From Gordius sp. MW1 (taxonomy: Eukaryota > Nematomorpha > Gordioida > Gordea > Gordiidae), in NCBI GenBank assembly GCA_964036665.1, contig OZ038531.1:5332168-5396167 (forward strand): a stretch of 64,000 nt of DNA, written 5' to 3'. Both the position numbers and the translations under genes were made by a program. Positions 24,212-34,025 of this stretch are shown piece by piece. The notes under the pieces were generated by a model. That model did no database searches. It was given only the letters and a program-made list of their open reading frames with translations, and was not told the origin of the DNA. Numbering within the stretch: position 1 is the first letter of the stretch; every line of letters starts with the position of its first letter.

Positions 24212-24560
24212 TAAATTGAAAACCAACGAACTGGTCATTTTAATATCAAATGTACACTATATATAAATATTACTGACAGTGTCCACTAAACTTGAATTGA
24301 GCCTATTCACACAATTTTAAATTCTAAATATATACTAATTGCATTTGTCAGATTCAACCAAATATGAGTAAATTTGTTATAAATTTAATTTTTGTTTGAT
24401 TGAGCAATATGTTAACTCACTTAACACCAAAAAAACAAATTACAATTAAATTTTAAAGCTTTTATCATTGATTTGTGAACATATATAAAGGTATTTATAT
24501 TTTAACAACATATATGTGTGTAAATTTATACTTTATACATAATAAATAACAGTTATAATA
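24212..24560. other. Spacer between convergent transcription units
   Basis: AT-rich; it separates the TAX1BP3 stop from a possible terminal exon on the other strand. No other signal. Confidence 0.45.
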
Positions 24561-24656
24561 TTAATCCTGTTCCATGTTTCTTGAAGTCAAAGATGCTCTC
24601 ATCTTAGCTCTTGATACCACACTTTGTGCAATTTCTGACTTCAGTAATTCTTTAGT
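24561..24656 (-). CDS. Possible terminal coding exon of an unrecognised gene
   Basis: On the minus strand an AAATTTTAG acceptor precedes 31 open codons and a TAA. The peptide begins TKELLKSEIAQSVVS and ends TSRNMEQD. Its composition is mixed and protein-like, unlike the AT-rich noise around it, and the exon is in phase 0. No family is recognised. Upstream exons would lie beyond 24657, possibly across the hAT at 25076, and I could not find them. It is convergent with TAX1BP3. Confidence 0.4.
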   Translation of the reverse strand, partial: TKELLKSEIAQSVVSRAKMRASLTSRNMEQD

Positions 24657-25075
24657 CTAAAATTTAAAAATCATTTATTTTAAAATACAAAAAGTAAATT
24701 TTTTGATAATGTTATAAAAGAGCTATTACCATATAAAAAATTTGATTGAGAATAGTAAATTGAACAATTATCTATATAAGGCCTTTTTTAATTTTGAGTA
24801 GAAACGAGTAGGCTTAGCAATCACATTGCATCAAAAATTTAAAGTTTGTCACTTATATTTAAACATGACATAAATTTTTGAGGTTACACATATTTATCTA
24901 AATAATAAAACTCATATAGGCTCAACTCAACTCAATGATGTTTCTTGAATTAAGTTTAATGATTAAATTCCCCGAGGGGCCAATGGGATTCTAAAAATAT
25001 ATCAAAAATAAAAATGAAGATATTAGCTAGATGGCACCCATTGTTTTAAAAAGGATATAATTGGTCCATACATAC
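24657..25075. other. AT-rich stretch, nothing firm
   Basis: A minus-strand stretch after an ATTTTTAG at about 24990 reads NPIGPSGNLIIKLNS, but it has no donor and no recognised homologue. Confidence 0.35.
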
Positions 25076-26372
25076 CAGAGGTCATATTTGTTTGGAATTT
25101 TGTGCCCAAACATGGCCTCAATTTCTTAACCTCATTGCCCGCCCGAACCCTTCTAGTGTCCGCCCGGGCCCGCCCCAAACATTAGAGCTAGATGCCCGGC
25201 CCGAAATATTAAATTTGTCTGTTAGGCCCGAAATTTTGCGATCTCAAATTCTTTAACCTTAAAAAATAAGCATTAAATTAATGGCATATTGAATAAAACA
25301 AATATAGCAATATTTTATTATCCCGGACAAAATCTAATTTACTATATTATTTAAAAGTCGAATGATTTTTCCAAATGAAACTTTTGATCTTTAATTTTAA
25401 TCCTAATAGGTCAAAAAAGCGTAGTATTTGGTACTTCTAAAATATTTGGCCAGAGTTTCTTTAAAATATTGTTATCACTGGCAAAACGCTCTAGGTCACA
25501 ATATTTTAATATATTAATTGCTAATGCTTTTAGGTACAAACATGTTAGAACGTTTACAAATCATATAACAGCAAAATATAAATTAAATGCAGCTGATGCC
25601 CATGAAAATATTTATGTAGCAATTTTTTAATTAAGTTTAAAGTATACATATTTTATAAATAATCTTACAATTAACAAAATTATACGTTTCTTTTGGGTTA
25701 ACCCGTTTAAGCCCCTACCCTATAAATAAACTTCTCAATGAATAAAATTAGTTTAATTAGTCAATCTGAGCTCTTAGAGTTAGAACTTACTTATTTTTTT
25801 ATAACAAAAACAATAATTTATCAATAGAATTTAAATGTAATTTATGGAATTTTTTTTTAATTTAAAGCAAAAAAAGAAAGGGATAAAAATTTATTATGAA
25901 AATAAGTAATAGCTTAGCGATTAGCAACGAGTGATAAGGGAATAATAAAGGCGAATTGGGGAAGCTTTGTTAAACTAAATAAGATTTTAGAAGATTTTTA
26001 CCCTCATAATCAATGTTCTTCACAGATATATTATCGGGAATTGAAAGGGCTACATAAATATAAATATTTCAATCCTTTCCATGAACGTAGCTAGGGATAG
26101 GGAATTGATGGAAATAGAGTGGTACGGTACGGGCAAAAAGTATAAAAATAATTAGGGACGGATGGCGAAATCAAGTTTCTTGACCCTTTTAGCATTTTCA
26201 TATACAATTTAATAAAAATGTAACAAAATAATGCATTTTCTAAAAAATTTCATTAAGCCCGAATTGCCCGAATCCTATCATCGTGCCCGCCCGGGCCCGT
26301 CCGAAAATCAAAATTTACGACACCCCGGCCCACGGGCCGAGCAGTTTCGGGCAGCGGGCCGGGCAATCTGGT
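25076..26372. mobile_element. Non-autonomous hAT, GCCCGCCCG word family, longer copy
   Basis: The left end CAGAGGTCATATTTG and right end GGGCCGGGCAATCTG match the complete 787-bp copy at 46476-47262. GC-rich words (GCCCGCCCGAACCC, CGGGCCGGGC) lie at both ends inside an otherwise AT-rich element. The right terminus and any 8-bp duplication are eroded. The middle contains GGGCTACATAAATATAAATATTTCAATCC, also present in the other copy. No transposase is readable. Confidence 0.75.
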
Positions 26373-26660
26373 TACAAACCCGCTCGCATGCGATTTTCAC
26401 AGGTGCAAGAACTTAAAGAGATAGATATTAGTAAAAAGATAAGCGCACATTTATATTAGATTTTGAGTGAGTAACCATGTTTGAAAAATACAACAATATG
26501 TAAAGAACGGCTAAAATTTATAGGGAGCTTATATAACTAAGAAACCAGTTCTTTAAAAACTTCATACCTGCCAAATTGTAAAAAATAATTGGGGAGAGCA
26601 TAAAAAGGGTGATTAATAAACACCTTATGTTTATTATAGGATGAAAAAACGAGAACAAAT
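26373..26660. other. AT-rich spacer
   Basis: Nothing recognised between the hAT and the MULE array. Confidence 0.4.
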
Positions 26661-26665
26661 TATTG

Positions 26666-26777
26666 TGCTCAGTACTTAAATCAATTTTTGCTCAGTAGAA
26701 TATTTAAATGCTCAGTAGAATAATTAAATGCTCAGTAAATAATTTAATGTTCAGTTATTTAATTATATGTTCAGTAA
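26666..26777 (+). repeat. Left array of TGCTCAGTA words, about 20-bp spacing
   Basis: Words start at 26666, 26689, 26709, 26729, 26748 and 26768; the last two are TGTTCAGT. Spacing is 19-23 bp with AT filler between. Confidence 0.88.
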
Positions 26778-26989
26778 TTTTTTTATTTATGCAAAGTAAC
26801 TACGAACTAGTTTTAAAACAAAATTCTCGAGCCAGATCCGAACACGAAATATCTAAGTAAGAGTCTTGCGTGTTTCCCATGGAGTCAAAGTGCTCCGCTG
26901 AAAATTGTTTTATTTTTGTTTATATGTTAATTAAAATAAATTTTATTTCATAAACTACTTCCTATTTGGCGCTCATTTTAAATTCAACT

Positions 26990-27964
26990 CCTCGGAAGCT
27001 ACATTCTCTGGTTATCAAACTCTGAAAACTTATGAATCTGACAGCGAAGAAGTTGTTGTAGATAAAAAACAGAATCGATTGCCACGTAAACGCACCAATA
27101 TTATTTGGAAGATTGCCACCTATGAAAATGCAGAAGCTAAAACTTTTGTGAATAAAGCCTAGGGCTATTGAAAAAATAACACTTAGGAAGGTATGAAAGT
27201 TAATTACAGGTAAAATATTTTTTACCTTATATAATGATTTTTAATTTTTAAGGTGTAACAAAGCCAAATACAGAGGTCTGTAATGTGCCGCAAGATTGTA
27301 CATTTTGTATGAATCTATATCTGATAAGGCGATAGTTTATGATTCGACGTCATTACATACTCATCAAGAAGATACTAAAAATATTGTACTAAATACTGAA
27401 GGCCTAAATCAATAATTTATAATCTAAACAAAATGGTTTACAAAATTTCAATGTCCCAACTTAAAAATACATTAACAGCTTTAAGAAAGGAAAAATACGG
27501 TTTATCAATAATTAGTTTAGGAGAGTTAGAACAATGGCTAATTGATCATTCCTTAATACCCTCTGATGAAGGTGAACCCTATGTAGTTTCTTATATGGTG
27601 TCCTATGAAGAATGTACTTTTAAATTTTTTATGTTAACAAAGAGGTATATTTTTCATCTGTTAGTTTTAGGCTTTTGGGGAAGAACTTTCAGATATATTG
27701 AATGCTGATGCCACCTATAAAATCACTTTGCACGTCTTTCCACTTTTAATAATTGGTACCACTGATTATGATAGACATTTTCATTTTTTAGGAATGTCTC
27801 TCTGTACAAACGAAAGGAAAGAAGACTTCATATTTCTTTTTAATAGTTTAATTCCTGGGCTGAAGTCTTTAGATAATACAACTCCTAAATGTGATGTTTT
27901 AGTTACTGATGGAAGAAAGCGAGGCAGACCCTTAAAGGCTAAATCAGCCTTTATTGTTCAGTAA
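26990..27964 (+). pseudogene. MULE transposase remnant
   Basis: Pieces in order: TFSGYQTLKTYESDSEEVVVD..IIWKIATYENAEAKTF, as in the N-terminal DNA-binding part of FLYWCH/MULE proteins; a cysteine pair segment near 27260-27310; SQLKNTLTALRKEKYG at 27448; then the MULE catalytic domain start ADATYKITLHVFPLLIIGTTD..FHFLGMSLCTNERKEDFIFLFN (27704-27845). It finally jumps to a KRGRPLKAKSAFIVQ tail before the stop at 27962-27964. Stops near 27162 and frame changes near 27660-27700 break it. The second half of the catalytic domain is missing, so this is an internally deleted copy. Confidence 0.8.
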
Positions 27965-28488
27965 TGGTAAGTTTAGATTATTTAACATAGATTATATAAC
28001 AAATTTTAGGTTTTTGAAATGAAAGTTGTCTCCAGCAAAATTTGTCTAATTTTAATTTTAAATTGTTAATTATTATTATTAATCTGTATTTGTAAATATT
28101 TGTGATTATATCCAAATAAAAATTTTATATTTTCCCTTTATAAAGTTGAAGATTGATAAATCTCAACAAAATTTGCAAAAAAATACATTATAAACATGTA
28201 AAATTTAAGAAGGGAAGGCATAGCATTTAGAATTGGAATTATAGGTCATTACTTTTTATAGCTTTTTTAACTGCCATTTATTTATTTGAATGGAGAGAAG
28301 GGAGGACTTAAAGGGAAAAAATCCAAGACATTAAGATACCTTATAACCTTTAAAAATTTAACAATCAGGTCTCCAATCTATTTAATTTAGCCAAAATAAA
28401 CTATTTCAATTTCCACACACTCAATTTAACTTTTTTTTACAAAATATTAATGCTAAATAGATTAAGATTGAGTATTATTTATTAAAAT

Positions 28489-28728
28489 TACTGAGCATTT
28501 TTTTTGAAAATACTGAGCATTTTGGATTTATAATTGAGCAATGTTAAGATTATTTACTGATCATTTTGGATTTATAAATGAGCAATATTAAGATTATTTA
28601 CTGAGCATTTTGGATTTATAACTGAGCAATATTAAGATTATTTACTGAGCATTTTTGAATTTTTTACTGAGCACATTAATAAAGTACTGAGCATGTTTTA
28701 CTGAGCATTTTTGATTTTTTTACTGAGT
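28489..28728 (-). repeat. Right array of TACTGAGCA words, about 22-bp spacing
   Basis: About eleven words between 28489 and 28728 (for example 28511, 28599, 28642, 28665, 28685, 28699, 28720) are spaced mostly 20-23 bp with TTTGGATTTATAA filler. Orientation is opposite to the left array. Confidence 0.88.
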
Positions 28729-28970
28729 ATTTAAATAACATCCAAATAAAACTGACATTAGTAGTGTATTAATTAGACTGCTATAATTTATTCCTATTTT
28801 TTAAATTAAAGAGCAAAATCTCTGCAATCATTGTGCAAAAATTTTGTGTAAAAAAGCGGATAATTTTTTTAAAATAAAAAGGAATAGATTGCTCAACGCC
28901 AATTTATTTATGCAGGTAATTTATGATAAAAATTGCCATCTTGAAATAGGCTCAAATCATAGACCTGCAA
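28729..28970. other. AT-rich spacer
   Basis: Nothing recognised. Confidence 0.4.
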
Positions 28971-28977
28971 AGCTGAC

Positions 28978-29103
28978 CCGAACCCTACATTGGGGGTTTA
29001 AAAATTTTAAAATGCTCTCGGGTCGGGTCGAATTCGGGTTGAAAATTTTAAAATGCTTTCGGGTCGGGTTCGGATGAAAAAAAGTGACAATGCAGTTGTC
29101 TAG
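28978..29103. mobile_element. End fragment of the CGGGTCGGG hAT family
   Basis: CGGGTCGGGTCGAATTCGGG and TTAAAATGCTTTCGGGTCGGG repeats end TGCAGTTGTCTA, a mutated form of the TGCAGTTCTCTA terminus of the complete copy at 1611-2488. A CTGCAAAGCTGACCCGAACCC at the left may be the opposite end, which would make a very small deletion derivative. Confidence 0.7.
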
Positions 29104-29553
29104 TTTCTAGTATAGTCCTAAGGGCGCAGTAGGTAAAAATTTATAAAATAATTCCACGGAACCATTAAAAAATTATTTTTTTGAAAAAATTTTCCTCAAA
29201 ATAAATTGAACGCGCGTAGAGTGCATATAACATAGCTTTTTTAACTCCAGCCATCCTCCCATATATATAATCATTCTTTGTCCAACACAGTAGATATATA
29301 AAATGGAGCAATTAAAATTTGCTCAAAAGTTACGATTTAAAAAAGATGCGTGCCAGCAAAAATTTCGGTTTCGTACGTGCTACATATAAAATGTAAAAAA
29401 TATAGAACCGAAAAACAAATATCCATGACTCTAAAAATCAATATACCATAATGTAATACAACTGTTTCTATATAAATATTAAAAATTCACTAAAAATACT
29501 CCAGTAATATTTTCCTAAGTTTGTAATGACGCCAAAAATTTTTATAGCTTCTC
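29104..29553. other. AT-rich stretch, nothing recognised
   Basis: No gene seen. Confidence 0.4.
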
Positions 29554-29708
29554 CATGGGCGTAGCCAGGGGGGCCCCTTAAATGACAAAAAAAAATTCAA
29601 TGCAAAAACCGTAAAGAATTAAAAAAGTTATGTTTTGCCCCCCCCCCCTAATTAAACTTTTAAACGTTTCGCCCCCACCTCCAATCCAAAAACCTGGCTA
29701 CGCCCATG
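29554..29708. mobile_element. hAT-type MITE, 155 bp, perfect ends and TSD
   Basis: Perfect inverted ends CATGGGCGTAGCCAGG / CCTGGCTACGCCCATG, flanked by AGCTTCTC at 29546-29553 and 29709-29716. A G tract near the left end and a C tract in the middle. Probably young. Confidence 0.95.
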
Positions 29709-29716
29709 AGCTTCTC

Positions 29717-30522
29717 TATCTCACAATCTACCATAAATTGCATAGCAATTAAAAAAGCAACAAATTACCAAATTACAAACATTTTTTAACCCTCTAGTCC
29801 CTATATATGATGGGACGGCGAACACTGCCAGTTGAGCAATTGAAGCCTAAGCTTTTAAATCCTGTATAGTGGTGTTGCAGAAAAGGCTGGGTTTTGTTTG
29901 GTCGACACCTTCGGTTATAACTAAGATTAACCGCCCACTTTGGTCTGTTTTCAAATTTAGACTAAGCTTGGGGGTCGACTAAGGTAAGCAGACCAAAAAA
30001 TCTCTGGCCTGTTTATGTATAATCGACTAATACCGAAGGTCGACAAAACAAAACCCAGCCGTTTTTCCAACACTACTATATAGTATATTTCACTTCGTGA
30101 ATTAAAGATGAATCGTATGCCGCTTGAATCCCGTTTTCGTTGAGCATGCACCTACACGACATCATGGCTAATATGACGTTCCTGAGGCGCGACATGGCTT
30201 GACGCGTTTCAACAACTATTGGCTACAGGCATTAAAACAAGTAAGTATATTAACAAAATCGGTCAAATATGCAGTTTTTGTGCAAAATTGTAAAAAATAT
30301 ATATATGTTCTTTAGTTAGTTATGCTAAATAAATTTTTATAAACAATGAATCCAACAAGGTATTCCGAAAGCAATCCCAAAATGAAATAGGGGAAAAAAA
30401 AACATAATGGGCAAATACCATAATCAATTTTTTTTAAATAACATTCGCATCTGTAAGAATCCTAGAGCAAATAATAAGAATGCTTAATATTCTACTTAAA
30501 AACTACTGAAGAAATGAAGATA
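29717..30522. other. Gene-free stretch
   Basis: TTGCATAGCAA, the palindromic end of the HINE-like element, stands alone at about 29738-29748. An imperfect inverted pair, TTTTGTTTGGTCGACACCTTCGG / CGAAGGTCGACAAAACAAAA, lies at 29892-30050 and suggests an unclassified foldback. No coding exon is recognised. Confidence 0.45.
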
Positions 30523-30704
30523 TCAATTAAGTAAATCTCTTCTTGATATCAATTTTTCTTTTGCTGATGGTTGCAAACTTCCTCTTTCAACAAAACAGTT
30601 TTTAACATGGTAAACATTTTTATTATAAACTTTAGAAGATTCATTTATTATCATATCAGAATGTAGCCTATGCCTCAAATACCAACTTCGGACCTTTAAC
30701 AGTT
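30523..30704 (-). CDS. Possible terminal exon, unrecognised
   Basis: A minus-strand frame of 59 codons runs from about 30704 to a TGA at 30525-30523. It contains SWYLRHRLHSDMII, VYHVKNCFVERGSLQP and KEKLISRRDLLN. The basic, aromatic-rich composition looks like real protein rather than AT-rich noise. No start codon opens it; an acceptor could be GTTGAG at 30705-30710 or CAATTTAG just before. It lies 3' of RRP4 on the same strand, so it is either the last exon of a separate small gene or of a missed isoform. Known RRP4 C-termini do not resemble it. No family is assigned. Confidence 0.35.
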
Positions 30705-31019
30705 CTCAACCTAAATTGTAATGAATGCTCATTGCAGGATTTATTTTGACTAGTTAATAAAAAAGCACACCATTTTTTAAAATGGCGTTTTTGTGATCAA
30801 TCTGACAGAAAAGCAACATATACTTCTAATGCTAGAATAGACAGCAATTGATAATTGTAACTTTTTCATCAAATCTTACAAAAAAGCCATTTAGTGATTA
30901 TATAAGTATGTATGTTTTTATAACATAAATATTGAAATTTTTGATATCACCAAATAACAAGTGCATTCAAAGGAATTGCAAAAATGCTAATTATTGTAGT
31001 TTTATAGTTAATAAAATAA

Positions 31020-32152
31020 TTAAATGGAAAAATTAACAAAATTTTTACTTTTCTTAAATAAATAAATTACATCATCTAAGATTTGCAAGTCTTCAAAATT
31101 TTGTGTGTCCCCTTTGTATGTGCAATCAGCAGAGGCATAGATCCAGAGATATCCATTTTTACCAAGGATCAAACTTACACCAAAAGGAAAATTTATAAAA
31201 TGATTTCGACTTCTTTGTACCAAATATGGGTGTACTTTGACAAAAAGACCTTGGCCCAACTTTTATAAATGAATTGAGATAATTATTAAAATCAAATAAG
31301 ATTCAAAATGTAATAATGTCATTCTAAGTGTAATAACCTTGCCATATTTCAAATTTCTTGTTTGTAATGACAATGAACCTTCCTTATGAACTATCTGTAC
31401 TTCTGCCTAAAATTTAATAGATAAGTTATTAATGTATTTATGAAAAAAAGATTAATTAATTAAAGGCCATACTGTGATTAAGTCACCTTCTTGAAGGTAA
31501 TCCCTCATATGAATTTCATCTTCCAATGACCGCCTTCTCTAAATACAGTTTTTACAATAAAAAACTGTTTTTTACCAGCTCTCCACCAGGTAAATTGACG
31601 GAAGATAGTAAAAGGTAAGAATCAAGTCTAGAATTTGTGTCAACTTTCCATCGTTTCATCCCTACCTCGATAATTCTACCAATTACTAAATCCCCAACAT
31701 CCCCCTGATATCTTGTTTTAAATTATATATATTAACAAATAAATAAATGTGTAATTTTAAAATACTTTGAATTAAAATTTCTCACACATAGTAACTTGTT
31801 CACAGTATTAACTTCACCCAAAACTGAAGCATATAGTGTTTCATTATAATCCATGTAGGTTCCATGTCCTCTATATTTATAGAAAATATTAAATATAAAA
31901 ACTTTTATAAACAATTAATTGGCAATAAACATATCTATAGCTACTATAATAATGAGTGACAAAAATTATACATTAATGCATATATCGACCATAACAAAAA
32001 ACAAAGTTGTTAATAAACCTCATGTAGCCTGAGCCTGTAGATATAATTTCGCCAGGTGTGACAATATTTCCTTTAAACTCAACGCTATCATTATTCGCTT
32101 TATATTTATCTTCTGTATTTGTAATTCCATAATTTATCGATATTTTTCCCAT
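31020..32152 (-). CDS. EXOSC2: Exosome complex component RRP4 (EXOSC2)
   Basis: Six exons on the minus strand: 32152-32019, 31870-31766, 31711-31576, 31538-31473, 31406-31338, 31259-31020; 249 residues against about 293 in vertebrates. Introns are 148, 54, 37, 66 and 78 bp. RRP4 is an RNA-binding cap subunit of the RNA exosome, which trims and degrades RNA 3' ends in nucleus and cytoplasm. Seen in order: the N-terminal domain (VTPGEIISTGSGYMRGHGTY), the S1 fold (GDVGDLVIGRIIEV..KRWKVDTNSRLDS), LSSVNLPGGELRRRS, and the KH-like domain with GKNG at about residues 203-206 and the conserved LGQGLFVKVHPYLV. The last exon ends VNFSI before the usual C-terminal helices, so the C-terminus is short or a further exon was missed. 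Confidence 0.92.
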
Positions 32153-33168
32153 AATTTGAATTTACCTAATGAGTCAACTGATTACTATTGCAATAGATAA
32201 TAATCCACTTGTCGAACCATCTTGCTGAATTCACCCTGAGACATTAACGACCATCTCCCCTTTATCATAAAGAAGGTCCTTGAGTATCTTTTATAATAAT
32301 TATCACTTTTATTTTAAAAAATACCTAAATTTTAACTTGGCTTTGTTATTGGAGGACATTTTCTAGTTGGGGGGGGGCATTATTTAACCTTGGGACATTC
32401 AATTCGGTAGATTGCGGCAAGTTGACGGACAACCAAATGGCTTTATAGACTGGGCAAAAAATATTTAATAATTCTTTTGGTAATGATTTATATTTTATAA
32501 ATTCCTTTAAGTCTTAATCCATTTGGAAATGAGTAAACAATAATATATTAGAAACATTAATTTGAGCCTCATATATAGGGAAAAATAGTATCAATTGCCA
32601 CGAAATGGAAATTTGAGGCAATTGCAAACAATCTTTTTTATTCTCCAAATTAATCATCTTTTAAACAAAAAATTTTAGTGCATAATTTTAAAACCATCTA
32701 TTAACGTTTCATTTTATATTGATTAATTTTTGAATAAATTGCGATTGTTGATAGTTATTCCTAAATTTATTCAGAAGAATTATTAAAATTACAATTAGTT
32801 CTACTAGGAGATGGAATAAGAAATCTAATTTTAGGTTATGATAATCGTCTTGAGCTGGGCACTCTTAAAGTGAAAGGGGAGGTGCAGGTATTCAGTGCCA
32901 TGCGTCAGACATGAGGTAAGAGTGTTAGCATCAGGCTATTAATTTAACCGTATTGCCCATCTAGTTTTACTGGAGACGGTAAAAGAGTTAGTTCCACGTA
33001 TTTAAATTTTCAAAAAAAGAATTGACTTAGATACACTTGAAAATAAAGACTATGAACTAAATAATTTCAAGGCGGAGAAATGGCGAAAGTATCCAGTGCC
33101 TTTTTTGCATAAACAAGTTTTTATTTTATGAAAAGTAAAAGATATATGCATTTGGTTTATTACACACC
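32153..33168. other. Upstream of RRP4; no firm feature
   Basis: It should contain the RRP4 promoter on the minus strand. No TATA-type motif is convincing. A G tract lies at 32370-32378. No repeat ends. Confidence 0.4.
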
Positions 33169-33238
33169 CATGGGCGTAGCCAGGGGGTAACAGGGAGGGG
33201 CGGCCCCCCCTCTAAATCCAACCCTGGCTACTCTCATG
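33169..33238. mobile_element. 70-bp hAT-type MITE with intact TSD
   Basis: Begins CATGGGCGTAGCCAGGG and ends CCTGGCTACTCTCATG, flanked by TACACACC at 33161-33168 and 33239-33246. It has the same ends as the 155-bp copy at 29554. Only about 38 bases separate the two inverted ends, so it is nearly all terminus. Confidence 0.93.
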
Positions 33239-33246
33239 TACACACC

Positions 33247-34025
33247 GACATTTAGTTAAATACTTATAAATTTGAAACTAATAAAAACTTAATAATATAC
33301 AGAAAATATTACTACTCAGATTTAATATTACTAAGCCTCAACCCATCTAATTGTAAAATTTTCAATTGATAATTATCATATAACACAGAAATTTTCCTTT
33401 GTGCTCCTATTGAAGGGCTAATTTAATTGAAGCTTTTCCGATGATTTCTCCAACTATATCGACTCTTAAGTCATATCCTAGTATATTTCCCCTATAGTCT
33501 TTATAATCTTGAAAAGCTTTCTTTAAATATCTAAATAAACTTATGCTTTACGCACCCCACGTCCCCATTTTTAATAGCATAAAGCTTTTTCACCTTCATG
33601 CCATCGAAAAGAAATTCAATCGTCACGTTTTTACTTTAAAAGTTAGTACCTTCCAATGCCTCACAGCCCTACCCCATCTAAAAATCATGGTAATTTATAC
33701 CAGTGGCAGGCTTATTTTATCCAGGGTGTATATGGATGTCCTTATTAATTTTAGTTGCTCCTAGTGTTGTTACCAGCGTGGCGGGACGCGCGCCGATGGG
33801 TGTGGTAGATCAATATTATGGTAAGCCTGAAATAGTCATACCATATTCTAGTTACCTTTTTATTGGAGACAACTGACCACTATTATATTATTTGGTGAAA
33901 GAGACTCGGCATGTGCCATTAGTTATATGCTCGGAGTGTTAGTTATTATTGTCAACAATGTGCCATGCAGCGAATTAAACTTTTATAAATAATCTAAGCT
34001 TCAGCAAATTATACTTTTGTCATAT
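33247..34025. other. AT-rich stretch apart from the coding-like segment
   Basis: No other feature recognised. Confidence 0.35.
33407..33617 (-). pseudogene. Coding-like stretch, unrecognised, frame-broken
   Basis: Minus strand 33617-33543 reads EFLFDGMKVKKLYAIKNGDVGC. From 33541, one base out of frame, it continues SLFRYLKKAFQDYKDYRGNI, then GYDLRVDIVGEIIGKASIKLALQ and a stop at 33409-33407. Composition and length suggest decayed or misjoined coding sequence, or two exons with an intron I cannot place. No family is recognised. Confidence 0.35.

Larger units (their letters stand above)
26666..28728 (+). mobile_element. MULE-like transposon with inverted word arrays at both ends
   Basis: A Mutator-like transposase remnant sits between an array of TGCTCAGTA words on the left (26666-26777) and the reverse complement TACTGAGCA on the right (28489-28728). 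The arrays therefore behave as long inverted ends made of short repeats. Exact outer limits and the expected 8-11 bp duplication could not be fixed. Confidence 0.7.

Noticed and set aside
31083..31268. Plus-strand ORF over RRP4 exon 6
   Set aside because: Shadow of the minus-strand exon, which matches RRP4.
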